This document shows positions 44,977-53,890 of a stretch of 64,000 nt of DNA, in pieces (the first letter of the stretch is position 1; each line of letters begins with the position of its first letter). Source of the stretch: Streptomyces sp. NBC_00820 (GTDB lineage: Bacteria > Actinomycetota > Actinomycetes > Streptomycetales > Streptomycetaceae); contig NZ_CP108882.1 in the NCBI RefSeq assembly GCF_036347055.1, positions 372,001-436,000 of the forward strand. Reading direction: 5' to 3'. The position numbers and the translations under genes are program-made. A model generated the notes under the pieces. The model was not told the origin of the DNA and searched no databases. It worked only from the letters and a program-made list of their open reading frames with translations.

Positions 44977-46112
44977 CGCGCGTACTGCTGGTGAGCCACT
45001 ACTACCCGCCGCACGTGGGCGGTATCGAGAACGTGGTCCGCCACGAGGCGCTGCACCTGACCCGGGCGGGCGTCGAGGTGACGGTGCTGACCAGCGGCCG
45101 GCACACGGTCACCGAGGACGACGCGGGGGTCCGGGTGGTGCGCGTCGCGGCGTGGAACGGTGTCGAGGAGCGGACCGGGGTGCCGTTCCCTGTGCTCGCG
45201 CCGCGGGTGCTGGCGGCGGCGGTGCGCTGGGCCCGGTGGGCGGACGTGGTCCATGTGCACGACTGCCTGTACATGACCTCCTGGGCGGCCGGGCTCGCCT
45301 CGGCACTGACGGGCACGCCTCAGGTCCTCACTCAGCATGTCGCGCTGGTCGAGCATCCGTCCGCTGTGGTCCGTGGCGTCCAGCGGGCCGTCTACGGCCT
45401 GGCGGGCCGGCTGCTGCTGCGCCGTGCGCGCCGCGTCCTCGTCGTCAACGGCCGGGTCGCCGACTTCGTCACCGCCTACGGTGCCCGCGCCGTGGGCCAT
45501 CTGCCCAACGGCGTCGACACCCGGCTGTTCCGCCCGCCGCACACGGCGGAGGAACGCCGGGCGGCGCGCGGGAGGTTCGGGCTCCCGCGGAACCGGGTCC
45601 TGGTGCTGTTCGTCGGCCGGCTGGTGCCGAAGAAGGGGTACGACCTGCTGCTCGGCGCCGCGGACGCGGGATACGACCTGGTCTTCGCGGGAGACGGGGC
45701 CCAGGCCACCGCGGACGGGCCCGGTCTGCATCATGTCGGCGCCCTGGCGCCGGACGAACTGGCGGAGCTGTACCGCGCGGTGGACCTGTTCGCGCTGCCG
45801 TCGGCCGCCGAGGGTTTCCCGCTCACCGTCCAGGAGGCGATGGCGTCGGGTTTGCCCGTGCTCACCACCGACGACCCCGGCTACGCCCCGTACCGGCTGG
45901 CGGAGGCCGGGGTCCGGCTGCTGCCCCGGGACAGCGGGCGCCTGCGCGGGGCTCTGCGGGAGCTGGCGCAGGACGAGGACCTGCGGGCCGCCATGGGCCG
46001 CTCCTCCCACGCCCGCGCGGCCACGGACTTCGCGTGGGAGCAGCACACGGCCGAGCTGGTGCGCACCTATGCCGCGGCCACGGGCCGCCGGACGCGGGAG
46101 GCCCTGGCGTGA
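44973..46112 (+). CDS. GT4 glycosyltransferase (second of the operon)
   Basis: 379-residue GT-B enzyme. VSHYYPPHVGGIENVVRHEA at the N terminus, VVHVHDCLYMTSWAAGL, HLPNGVDTRLFRPP, LVLFVGRLVPKKGYDLLLG and SAAEGFPLTVQEAMASGLPV define a retaining GT4 transferase. The N-terminal signature is close to that of the first GT4 and of both halves of the tandem fusion, which suggests these transferases arose by duplication within the cluster. Donor and acceptor unknown. Linked by ATGA to the GT-C candidate and by GTGA to the next gene. Confidence 0.9.
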   Translation: MTRVLLVSHYYPPHVGGIENVVRHEALHLTRAGVEVTVLTSGRHTVTEDDAGVRVVRVAAWNGVEERTGVPFPVLAPRVLAAAVRWARWADVVHVHDCLYMTSWAAGLASALTGTPQVLTQHVALVEHPSAVVRGVQRAVYGLAGRLLLRRARRVLVVNGRVADFVTAYGARAVGHLPNGVDTRLFRPPHTAEERRAARGRFGLPRNRVLVLFVGRLVPKKGYDLLLGAADAGYDLVFAGDGAQATADGPGLHHVGALAPDELAELYRAVDLFALPSAAEGFPLTVQEAMASGLPVLTTDDPGYAPYRLAEAGVRLLPRDSGRLRGALRELAQDEDLRAAMGRSSHARAATDFAWEQHTAELVRTYAAATGRRTREALA

Positions 46113-46642
46113 AGCGCGCGACGGGTGCGAAGCCCGCGACGGCGGCTTCGCGTGTGAGGCGGGGGGCGCGTGCGATGCTGGCGATGCGTGCGGTCGCGGA
46201 GACCGCCATGGTGTACGGGCTGCTCGGCTGGCTGTACGTGGCCGTCGTGGCCGCCATCCGGCCGGACGACCTGGCCGGGCCGGTCAGCGCGTTGGTGCCG
46301 GTGCGGCGGGACACCTGCGGTGCCGTGTGCTTCGCCGTGTCGGCCACCGCGGCGCTCGCGCTGCAGACGGCGACGGGCACCTGGTGGTTCAGGGCGGCGC
46401 CCCGGCGCGGTCCCCTGATCGCCGTGCTGCGGGTCTGCACGGGGTACGGGCTGCTCGTCTGGGCCTACTTGTGCGTGAACTCGCTGACCCATCCGGCCAC
46501 CCTGTCCCGGCCGCTGACCCACTTCGCCGCCGTGCCCCGGGAGGGACAGACGGCGTCCTGGGCCTTCGTCGTGTCCGCGGCGGCGCTGGTGTCGGCCAGG
46601 GCTCTGGCACGGCCCGCGGGCACCGGCGGAGGGACTTCATGA
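46109..46642 (+). CDS. small four-helix membrane protein of unknown family
   Basis: 177 residues with a basic start (VKRATGAKPATAASRVRRG) and four hydrophobic segments: TAMVYGLLGWLYVAVVAAI, CGAVCFAVSATAALALQ, LIAVLRVCTGYGLLVWAYLC, and WAFVVSAAALVSARALA. Short charged loops lie between. I recognise no family. Its place between a glycosyltransferase and the flippase, with four-base overlaps on both sides, suggests a membrane partner in assembly or export of the glycan, but nothing in the sequence shows an activity. Confidence 0.6.
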   Translation: MKRATGAKPATAASRVRRGARAMLAMRAVAETAMVYGLLGWLYVAVVAAIRPDDLAGPVSALVPVRRDTCGAVCFAVSATAALALQTATGTWWFRAAPRRGPLIAVLRVCTGYGLLVWAYLCVNSLTHPATLSRPLTHFAAVPREGQTASWAFVVSAAALVSARALARPAGTGGGTS

Positions 46643-47997
46643 CCTTGGCCACCCGGCCGTGCGCCACCGACCCCGCCCCTGTCCCCCGCCGTACGGACGC
46701 CGGACGGGCGCGGATCGCCGCGGCGGTCCGTGACCCCCTGCTGCGCAACTCCTTCTACCTCCTCGCCACCACCGCGCTCGGGGCGGCGGCCGGGTTCGCC
46801 TTCTGGATCCTGGTCGCACGGCTGTATCCGGCTGCGGACGTCGGGCGTGCCTCGTCGTTGCTGTCCAGCCTCTCGCTCCTGTCGTACTTCAGCCTGTTCG
46901 GGCTCGGCTCCACCCTGGTACGGCACCTGCCGACCAGCGACCGCCGGGCCGAAGAGACCAGCACCGCGCTGAGCACGGTCGTGGTCGCGTCGGTCGTCGT
47001 CTCCGGGGCGTTCGTCGTCCTGGTCCCCTGGGCCGCCCCCGAGCTGGGCTTCCTGCACGGCTCGCCGATGCGTGCCGTCGTGTTCGTGGTGCTCGCCACG
47101 GGCGCGGCCGTCAATCTGCTCACCGACTCCGTCTTCGTCGCGTTCCGCACGAGCAAGGTGAACCTGGCCGTCAACGGCCTGCTGATGAGCCTGGTGAAGC
47201 TGGGCCTGCCGGTGGCGTTCGTCGGGTTCGGCGCGTTCGGTGTCTTCGCCGCCAGCGGGGCGGCCTCCACCGTGGCGGCGGCGGCCAGCGTCCTCGCGAT
47301 CCGCCGCGTGCTGCGGATCGCGGTGCGGCCGGCGTTCTCGTGGCGCATGCTCCGCTCGACGCTCGGATACTCGCTGAGCAGTTACCTGTCGGGCAGTCTC
47401 AACCTGGTCCCGCAGATCGTGCTGCCGATCGTCGTGCTGCAGACGCTCGGCCCTGTCCCGGCGGCCACGTACTTCGTCGCCTTCCAGATCGCGAACCTGG
47501 TCAACTCGGCGTCGTACGCGATCGGTGAGGCGTTGTTCGCGGAGGCCTCGCAGGCGGGGGTGGCGCTCGCGCCCGTCGCCCGCAGGTCCGGCAAGGCCAT
47601 CGCGCTGGCGACCGTGCCGGCCGTGCTGGTGGTGTGCCTGCTGGCGCGTCCGGTTCTCACGGTGTTCGGACCGCGGTACGCGGCCGACGGTACGGCGACG
47701 CTGATCGCCTTCACGGTGAGCGCCCTGGCGGTGGCGTTCAACACCTGGGTGAGCTTCCTGCTGAAGGTGACCCGGCAGCTGGTGGCCATGGTGGTGTCCA
47801 ACGTCGTCCTGGCGGCCGTCGTGCTGGCCGTCGCGGTGTCCCGGCTGGACCACGGGCTGCAATGGGCGGCCGTGGCCTGGGGCGTGGGCAACCTCGCCTC
47901 CGGGATCGTGGCGGGTGCGGCGCTGCTGGCCGGTGGCCTGCGCGAGCCGTACAGCGGGCGGCACCGGCGCCGGCGCGGTGAACGGGAGACGGCGTGA
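46639..47997 (+). CDS. Wzx-type lipid-linked oligosaccharide flippase
   Basis: 452-residue polytopic protein of the MATE/MOP exporter superfamily (polysaccharide biosynthesis type). About 12-14 helices; LRNSFYLLATTALGAAAGFA opens the first bundle with FWILVARLYPAADVGRASSL, the conserved entry of Wzx/RfbX proteins. SSYLSGSLNLVPQIVLPIVV opens the second bundle. It would move the lipid-linked repeat unit across the membrane. The tail is basic (GRHRRRRGERE). Its presence indicates a flippase-dependent rather than ABC-transporter-dependent pathway. Confidence 0.85.
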   Translation: MTLATRPCATDPAPVPRRTDAGRARIAAAVRDPLLRNSFYLLATTALGAAAGFAFWILVARLYPAADVGRASSLLSSLSLLSYFSLFGLGSTLVRHLPTSDRRAEETSTALSTVVVASVVVSGAFVVLVPWAAPELGFLHGSPMRAVVFVVLATGAAVNLLTDSVFVAFRTSKVNLAVNGLLMSLVKLGLPVAFVGFGAFGVFAASGAASTVAAAASVLAIRRVLRIAVRPAFSWRMLRSTLGYSLSSYLSGSLNLVPQIVLPIVVLQTLGPVPAATYFVAFQIANLVNSASYAIGEALFAEASQAGVALAPVARRSGKAIALATVPAVLVVCLLARPVLTVFGPRYAADGTATLIAFTVSALAVAFNTWVSFLLKVTRQLVAMVVSNVVLAAVVLAVAVSRLDHGLQWAAVAWGVGNLASGIVAGAALLAGGLREPYSGRHRRRRGERETA

Positions 47998-49127
47998 GAA
48001 TCCTGCAGATCGTCAACATCGGCCAGGAGGCCGGAGGCGCCGAGAAGAGCGTCCGGCTGATCACGGACGGCCTGCGGGCCCGGGGGCACGAGATACGGGT
48101 CGTCGCCACCGACCTGCTCAGCGACGGCGGCCAGGTCTTCGCGGACGAGCTGGTGCCTGCCATCTCCGGCCACGCGGTACGGCGGTTCACCCGCAAGCTC
48201 TGGTACCGGCAGGCGTACCGGCAGGTCTCGCACGTCGTGCGCGCCTTCGCGCCGGACTGCGTCCACCTGCACACCATCGGGGAGTTCAGTCCCTCCGTGC
48301 TCGCCGCGACCGCCGGGGTCCCCCGGCTGCTGACCGTGCACGGGCCGGAGGACTGGACCCGCTCGCTGCTGCGGTGGAACCTGCCGAGCGCGGTCGACGG
48401 CCGGCTCACGCCACCCGACGCGCTCCGGTACGCCTACCTGCGCTGGGTCCAGAGGCCCGCGTACCTGCCCCGGCTGCGGCGCGTGGACCGGGTGCTGGCG
48501 CCCAGCCGGTACTTCGCGGACTCCGTGCGGGCCGACTTCCCCGCGCGTGTCCCCGTGCACGTGCTGCCGAACGGCGTCCCGGGCACGGTCGCGGCACGTC
48601 CGCTGCGGACGGCGGAGAACGTGCTGTACGTGGGGCGGCTGGAACGCGTCAAGGGTGTGGACGTCCTGCTGGAGGCGTTCGGCCGGCTGGACCGCGGCCG
48701 GCTGACCGTGGTGGGCGACGGCACGGACCGGTCGCGTCTGGAGCGTCTCGCCGGACCGCGCGTCACGTTCACCGGCTGGCTGGACGAGGCCGGGGTGGCC
48801 GAACGGCTGACGGACGCCTCCGTCGTCGTCCTGCCGTCCCTGTGGCCGGAGAACTTCCCGACCGTGGCGCTGGAGGCCCTCAGGACCGGGCGCGCGCTGG
48901 TCGCCTCCCGCGTCGGTGGCCTGCCCGAACTGGTCGGGGACGACAACGGGGCGCTCGTCCCCGCGGGCGACGCGGAGGCGCTGGCGGGCGCGCTGCGCGG
49001 CCTGCTCGGTGACCGGGCCGGCCTGGAGCGCAGGGGAGCCGCGTCGGCGGTCCGCGCCCACCGCTACACCGTCGAGGTCTTCCTCGACGCCCTGGAACAG
49101 CACTACAAAGAGGTGGCGGGACGATGA
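47994..49127 (+). CDS. GT4 glycosyltransferase (third of the operon)
   Basis: 377-residue GT-B enzyme with a somewhat different N terminus from its siblings (LQIVNIGQEAGGAEKSVRLI), then HVVRAFAPDCVHLHTIGEFS, VLPNGVPGTVA, NVLYVGRLERVKGVDVLLEA and SLWPENFPTVALEALRTGRA as donor-site motif. Single-domain, no membrane helix. The GAEKSV loop is common in transferases building exopolysaccharides or glycolipids. Coupled by GTGA to the flippase gene and by ATGA to the pyruvyl transferase gene. Confidence 0.9.
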   Translation: MRILQIVNIGQEAGGAEKSVRLITDGLRARGHEIRVVATDLLSDGGQVFADELVPAISGHAVRRFTRKLWYRQAYRQVSHVVRAFAPDCVHLHTIGEFSPSVLAATAGVPRLLTVHGPEDWTRSLLRWNLPSAVDGRLTPPDALRYAYLRWVQRPAYLPRLRRVDRVLAPSRYFADSVRADFPARVPVHVLPNGVPGTVAARPLRTAENVLYVGRLERVKGVDVLLEAFGRLDRGRLTVVGDGTDRSRLERLAGPRVTFTGWLDEAGVAERLTDASVVVLPSLWPENFPTVALEALRTGRALVASRVGGLPELVGDDNGALVPAGDAEALAGALRGLLGDRAGLERRGAASAVRAHRYTVEVFLDALEQHYKEVAGR

Positions 49128-50386
49128 AGGTCGTGATCGTGAACGCGTTCGAGCGGGGCAACCGGGGTGACGCGGCCCTGCTCAGCGTGGCGGTCCAGCA
49201 GGTCCAAGAGGCGTTCCCCGATGCCCGGGTGCTCGTCGCGGGCTTCGAACACCCCTATCGGTGGCCGGAGTTCGACGGGGCCCGCAACATCGGCTCGATC
49301 CGCCGCTACGCGGGCGACGAGGCGGCGAGCCGCCCGGCCCGTGTCCTGCGCAAACTGCTGGTGCTGGCGCTGGTGGCGGTCGCGGCACTGCCCCTGGGCG
49401 TCCGGATCGTGCGGGCGTTCGCCGGACTGCTGCCCCGGGAGATCCGCGACGAGACCAGGGCCGTCACCGAGGCCGACCTGGTGATGGCGCCGGGCGGAGG
49501 CTTCCTGAACGCGCGCGCCGATCTGCCCTCAGACCTCAACATCGCCTTCCTCCTCCTGCCCCTGTGGCTCGCCCAGCGCGCGGGGGTGCCCACGGTGCTG
49601 GGTCCGCAGTCCTACGGCCCGTTCCCCCGCCGCCGGCAGCGGCTGATGGTGCGCCGGGTGGTGGGCCGCGCCGCGGTCGCCGTGGCCCGCGAGGACATCA
49701 GCGTGACCCGGCTGGCCGAGGCGGGGGTGACGGCGCCGACCGTGGAGCGCGGCGTCGACAGCGCCTTCGTCTTCCGGGGCGGCTCACGCCGTCCGTGGCG
49801 TGCGGAACTGGGTGTCCCGGCCGGTGCCCCGCTCGTGCTCGTCACGGCCCGCCGGCATCTGGCGCCGGAGCCGCAGGCCGCCTACGAGGAGGCGGTGGCC
49901 GCCGCCGTCCGTCATCTGCTCGAACGAAGCTGCCACGTGGCGCTGGTGCCCCAGGTCACCTGCTCCTTCCAGGCCGACGACGACCGGCTGGTGAACATGC
50001 GCATCGCCGAACTGGTCGGTTCGCACCGGCAGTTGCGGGTTCTGGACGACGCCGGAATCGACCACCACGACGTCCACGCCCTGTACGGCGCCGCCGACTT
50101 CATCCTCGGCACCCGCTTCCACTCCGTCATCTTCGGCCTGACGGCGGGCGTGCCCTGCGCCGCCGTGGAGTACGACCACAAGACCCGCGGCATCATGCGG
50201 GACCTCGGACTGGAGGAGTGGGTCATCCGGATGTCCGACGTGCGGGGAACCGCCCTGATCCCGCTCGTCGACCGTCTCCTGGCCGACGGCGAGGAGTACC
50301 GCAAACATCTCGCCGCCGTCCTGCCGGCCTACGCGGAGCGTGCCGCCGGCTTCGTTCCCGTGCTGCGCGCGGCGGTCGGCCGATGA
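49124..50386 (+). CDS. polysaccharide pyruvyl transferase
   Basis: 420-residue GT-B-like enzyme of the CsaB/WcaK family, which adds a pyruvate ketal from phosphoenolpyruvate to a sugar of the glycan. NAFERGNRGDAALLSVAVQQ is the N-terminal loop, VMAPGGGFLNA and GVPTVLGPQSYGPF follow, and GTRFHSVIFGLTAGVP is the conserved C-terminal Arg/His motif. A hydrophobic stretch at about 85-105 (LLVLALVAVAALPLGV) is unusual and may tether it to the membrane. Pyruvylation gives the glycan acidic groups and in other bacteria creates docking sites for surface-layer proteins. Confidence 0.88.
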   Translation: MKVVIVNAFERGNRGDAALLSVAVQQVQEAFPDARVLVAGFEHPYRWPEFDGARNIGSIRRYAGDEAASRPARVLRKLLVLALVAVAALPLGVRIVRAFAGLLPREIRDETRAVTEADLVMAPGGGFLNARADLPSDLNIAFLLLPLWLAQRAGVPTVLGPQSYGPFPRRRQRLMVRRVVGRAAVAVAREDISVTRLAEAGVTAPTVERGVDSAFVFRGGSRRPWRAELGVPAGAPLVLVTARRHLAPEPQAAYEEAVAAAVRHLLERSCHVALVPQVTCSFQADDDRLVNMRIAELVGSHRQLRVLDDAGIDHHDVHALYGAADFILGTRFHSVIFGLTAGVPCAAVEYDHKTRGIMRDLGLEEWVIRMSDVRGTALIPLVDRLLADGEEYRKHLAAVLPAYAERAAGFVPVLRAAVGR

Positions 50387-52701
50387 CGCCCGGCACGGGT
50401 GCGGACGGGACGGGTACGGACGGGGCGGTGCAGGGTCCCGCGGTGCTGCTGGCCGCGCCGTACTTCCCGCCGGCCATAGGAGGTGTCGAGCAGTACGTCT
50501 GGAACCTGGCACGGGAGCTGCGCGACCACCACGGCCGGCGCGTCGTGATCGCGACCACGAGCACGCCCGGACCGAACGGCAGCGGGCCGGGACGCTATCA
50601 GGACGGCCCGGAGGGGTGCACGGTCTACCGCCTCGCGGCCCCCCTGCGCGTCTCCCGTACGCCCTACGGCCCCGGCTGGCGGCGGCAGTTGGGCCGGATC
50701 ATCCGGGCCGAGGAGGTGGACCTGGTCAACGGCCACGCTCCGGTGCCCTTCTTCGCGGACGCGGCGGCACTGGCCGCCCGTGACACCGGACGCCCGTTCG
50801 TCCTGACCTACCACACCGGACGGATGCGCAAGGGCGCGTTCCTGCGTGACGCGGCACTGGCGTGCTACGAGCACACGGTGCTCGCCCGCACCGTACGGCT
50901 CGCGCGGGAGGTCATCTGCTCGTCCGACTACGTGGTCGCCGACCTCCCCCATCTGTTCCCCGGCCGGGCGACCGTGATCCCCCCGGGTGCCGATCTGCGC
51001 CTGTTCACCCCGAGCCCGGTGCCGCGCGACCCGCGCCTGCTGTTCGTGGGTTCGCTGGAGCGGGGCACCGCCTACAAGGGCGTGCCGCGCCTGCTGCGGG
51101 CGATGAGTGAGCTGAGGGAACGCGGATCCGGGGTGCGTCTCGAGGTGGTCGGGGACGGGTCTGCGGTGGGCGACTACCAGCACGTGGCCGAGCGGCTCGG
51201 CCTGCGGTCGGCCGTCACGTTCGCGGGGCGCCTGCAGGGCGCGGAGCTGGCCGCCGCCTACCGGCGCGCCCGGGCCCTGGTCCTTCCCACCTCCTACGAC
51301 AGCTTCCCCACCGTGCTGGTGGAGGCGATGGCCAGCGGCCGGCCGGTGGTCACCACCCCCGTCGGGGGCATCCCGGGCCTGGTCCGGGACGGCGAGAACG
51401 GTCTCCTCGTGGAGCCGGACGACGCGGACGGCCTGCGTGACGCGCTCGGCCGGGTGCTGGACGACGACGCCCTGGCCGGCCGGCTCGGCGCCGCGGCCCG
51501 GACGGAGGTCCGCGAGAACCGCGGCTGGGAACGGCAGGCCCGGCGCACGGCCGAGGTCTTCGAGCGGGCCCGGAGCGGCAGGAAGCTGCGTACGGTGGCC
51601 GTCGTGGCCCCGTACTACCCGCCGAAGGTGGGCGGGGTGGAGCACTACGCCGCGCAGGTCGCGGGTGCGGCCGACGCGGACGACGCCCTGCGGGCCGTGG
51701 TGCTGACCACGAACCCGGCCGGCCGGCGCACCCGCGTCACCGTGGAGGACGGCGTGCCCGTCGTACGGCTGGGCACCTGGGCCCGGCTGTCGAACACACC
51801 GCTCAGTCCGCTGTGGCCGGTGCAACTGCGGCGCCGGCTGGGCCGGATGCGGGTCGACGTGGTCAACTGCCACGCGCCCGTACCCGGTCTGGCGGACATC
51901 GCCGTGGCGGTGAGCGGTGGGCGTCCCGCCGTCGTCACCTACCACGCCGGTTCCATGCTGAAGGGCGAGGCCGCCGTCGACCGGATCATCAGGGCGTACG
52001 AGCACCACGTCCTGCCGCGCACCTTCGCGCGGGCCCGGGCACTGGTGGCCGTGTCACCGGTGTCCCTCGCCGCCGGACACGACCACGCCGTGCAGATCAC
52101 CCCCGGCGTCGACACCGGGCGCTTCACCCCCGGTCCGCTGCCCCCGTCCCGGCGCTCACGCCTGGTCGTCTACCTCGGGCGACTGGACCGCACGTCGGCG
52201 TGGAAGGGTGTCGACGTGCTCCTGGAGGCGTTCGCCGGGCTGCCGGACGACACCCGCCTCTGCCTCGTCGGCGGCGGGGACGCGCTGCCCGACCACCTCC
52301 GGCACGCCCAGCGGCTCGGCATCGCCGAACGGGTGGCCCTGCCGGGCCAGCTGACGGGTCCGGCCCTGGTGGACGCCCTGCGGGAGGCCGCCGTCGTGGT
52401 CCTGCCCTCGCTGACGGAGGCGGAGTCCTTCGGCATGGCCCTTCTGGAGGCCATGGCCTGCGGCACGCCCGTGATCGGCTCGGACGTCGGCGGTATCCCG
52501 CACATCGTGCGGGACCGGGAGAACGGCCTGCTGGTGCCGCCCGGCGATCCGGGGGCCCTCGCCGACGCCATGAAACTGCTGCTGGACGACGGCGTCCTCG
52601 CCGACCGCCTCGGCACGGCGGGCCGGCGGCACGCGGTCACCCACTTCGACTGGAGCGCCCTCACCGCCAGATACGTACAGCTCTTCAAGGACGTGAACTG
52701 A
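50383..52701 (+). CDS. tandem GT4-GT4 glycosyltransferase fusion
   Basis: 772 residues containing two full GT4 enzymes head to tail. The first (about 20-400) has LLAAPYFPPAIGGVEQYVWN, ATVIPPGADLRLFTP and TSYDSFPTVLVEAMASGRPV. The second (about 400-770) starts VAVVAPYYPPKVGGVEHYAA, with VQITPGVDTGRFTP and TEAESFGMALLEAMACGTPV. The two halves share many blocks (YHTGRMRKGA/YHAGSMLKGE, HAPVPFFAD/HAPVPGLAD), so they came from duplication and fusion. A double transferase could add two sugars in sequence. Last gene of the operon; ordinary start after a ten-residue Gly/Thr-rich lead. Confidence 0.92.
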   Translation: MTPGTGADGTGTDGAVQGPAVLLAAPYFPPAIGGVEQYVWNLARELRDHHGRRVVIATTSTPGPNGSGPGRYQDGPEGCTVYRLAAPLRVSRTPYGPGWRRQLGRIIRAEEVDLVNGHAPVPFFADAAALAARDTGRPFVLTYHTGRMRKGAFLRDAALACYEHTVLARTVRLAREVICSSDYVVADLPHLFPGRATVIPPGADLRLFTPSPVPRDPRLLFVGSLERGTAYKGVPRLLRAMSELRERGSGVRLEVVGDGSAVGDYQHVAERLGLRSAVTFAGRLQGAELAAAYRRARALVLPTSYDSFPTVLVEAMASGRPVVTTPVGGIPGLVRDGENGLLVEPDDADGLRDALGRVLDDDALAGRLGAAARTEVRENRGWERQARRTAEVFERARSGRKLRTVAVVAPYYPPKVGGVEHYAAQVAGAADADDALRAVVLTTNPAGRRTRVTVEDGVPVVRLGTWARLSNTPLSPLWPVQLRRRLGRMRVDVVNCHAPVPGLADIAVAVSGGRPAVVTYHAGSMLKGEAAVDRIIRAYEHHVLPRTFARARALVAVSPVSLAAGHDHAVQITPGVDTGRFTPGPLPPSRRSRLVVYLGRLDRTSAWKGVDVLLEAFAGLPDDTRLCLVGGGDALPDHLRHAQRLGIAERVALPGQLTGPALVDALREAAVVVLPSLTEAESFGMALLEAMACGTPVIGSDVGGIPHIVRDRENGLLVPPGDPGALADAMKLLLDDGVLADRLGTAGRRHAVTHFDWSALTARYVQLFKDVN

Positions 52702-52817
52702 AGTGAAGCGGCCTGGCCCGCACTGACCTGACGCATCCCGCGCCGCGGTGCCGCAATGGGGCCGGTCGCCGCTCCGGGGCCCGACGCCATGGCCGCGGAC
52801 CGCCGGAGCGGCCCCGC

Positions 52818-53261
52818 TCACCCCGTCTCGGAGCGCACGATCACGACCGGGCAGCTCGCGTGCAGCGACACGTGGTGGCTCACGGAGCCGAGCAGGGCAC
52901 GCACGAACCCGCCCCTCCCCCGGCCGCCCACGACCAGGATGTCGGCTCCCTCGGCGGCCCGCAGGAGGATCTCGGCGGGGTTGCCGTGCGCCAGCCGGGC
53001 GCGCACCGGCACGACCACGTCCGCGCCGAGCACCTCGGCCAGTTCCCGGCTCATCCGCTCCCGGGCCTCGTCGATGTCGACGTCCATGTCCACGGCGGGC
53101 GCCGACCAGCCGTACAGGCCAGGCAGGTCCCACGCGGTGACCGCGTCCACGGTGCCGCCGATCAGGCCCGCGTAGCGCACCGCCCAGCGCAGGGCGTCGT
53201 ACGAGGACGTCGACCCGTCGACACCGACCACGACCCTCGGCCCGCTGACATCCCCGTCCAT
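52818..53261 (-). CDS. universal stress protein UspA family
   Basis: 147-residue ATP-binding universal stress protein. VVVGVDGSTSSYDALRWAVR opens the alpha/beta fold, and GGRGRGGFVRALLGSVSHHV matches the G-x2-G-x9-G-S nucleotide-binding motif, ending in CPVVIVR. Start at 53261 chosen because AGGTGG lies seven bases upstream; an upstream in-frame GTG at 53288 is less well placed. Stands alone, convergent with the glycan operon across 116 bases. Such proteins in streptomycetes accompany dormancy or redox regulons; no operon context is visible here. Confidence 0.9.
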   Translation of the reverse strand: MDGDVSGPRVVVGVDGSTSSYDALRWAVRYAGLIGGTVDAVTAWDLPGLYGWSAPAVDMDVDIDEARERMSRELAEVLGADVVVPVRARLAHGNPAEILLRAAEGADILVVGGRGRGGFVRALLGSVSHHVSLHASCPVVIVRSETG

Positions 53262-53410
53262 AAATCCCACCTCTCCAGGGGCGCTCACGCCTGCCGCTCG
53301 GCCGGCCCGCTCGCCTCAACGCTGCGCGAGACGGCGCCGCACCGCCAGAGATACGCGTCCGGCAGGAGGAAGGCCGCGAGCACCGCCCACCGCGGGGGGG
53401 GCGAGGTCGC

Positions 53411-53725
53411 CTACTTGGGCCTGGACGCCTCCACGATGTCGCACTCGATGAACGACGGAGGCCGCGTACACAGGGCCGCCATGGACTCCGCGAACTCGCG
53501 CGCCCCGGGGTTCTCCCGGCTGCGCATCGCCTCGTCGAAGGAGTCGAACTCCAGCACCTCGTAATAGCGGTCGGGCTGGTTCCTGTCCTTGAGGACCACC
53601 TGGTACGAGGGCCCGTTCTCCATGCCCGCGAAGCGCTTCTCGGTGTTCAGTGCCAGGGTGCGCATCTCGTCGATCCGGTCGGTCTCGAAGGCGATGATCT
53701 GCACGAACTTCTTCGCTGCTTCCAC
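53411..53725 (-). CDS. dimeric alpha/beta-barrel (ABM-like) small protein
   Basis: 104-residue protein starting at a GTG with GGAGG ahead. FVQIIAFETDRIDEMRTLAL, then PSYQVVLKDRN and YYEVLEFDSFDEAMRSREN form the strand-helix-strand pattern of ferredoxin-like dimeric alpha/beta barrel proteins related to antibiotic-biosynthesis monooxygenase domains. No cofactor-binding residue can be named. In streptomycetes such small stand-alone proteins are mostly uncharacterised. A run of eight G and a possible gene-tail relic lie just downstream (53289-53410). Confidence 0.65.
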   Translation of the reverse strand: MEAAKKFVQIIAFETDRIDEMRTLALNTEKRFAGMENGPSYQVVLKDRNQPDRYYEVLEFDSFDEAMRSRENPGAREFAESMAALCTRPPSFIECDIVEASRPK

Positions 53726-53890
53726 GATTCCTCCAGCCGGGTGACGGCGCCCCCCGCATCGGGAACGCTCAGCACCCAACGAAACACGAGGCGTGGTCGT
53801 CGGCAATTCGTCCGCCCTCCCCGCCCTCGCGGACGGCCCGCGGCACGCCACCACTTCGCGGGCCCCCCGGCGCGAGCTTACGATCCATTC

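Noticed and set aside
53289..53410. Gene tail (RWAVLAAFLLPDAYLW frame) next to the barrel protein gene
   Set aside because: Too short, adjoining a run of eight G, with no start and no recognised family.
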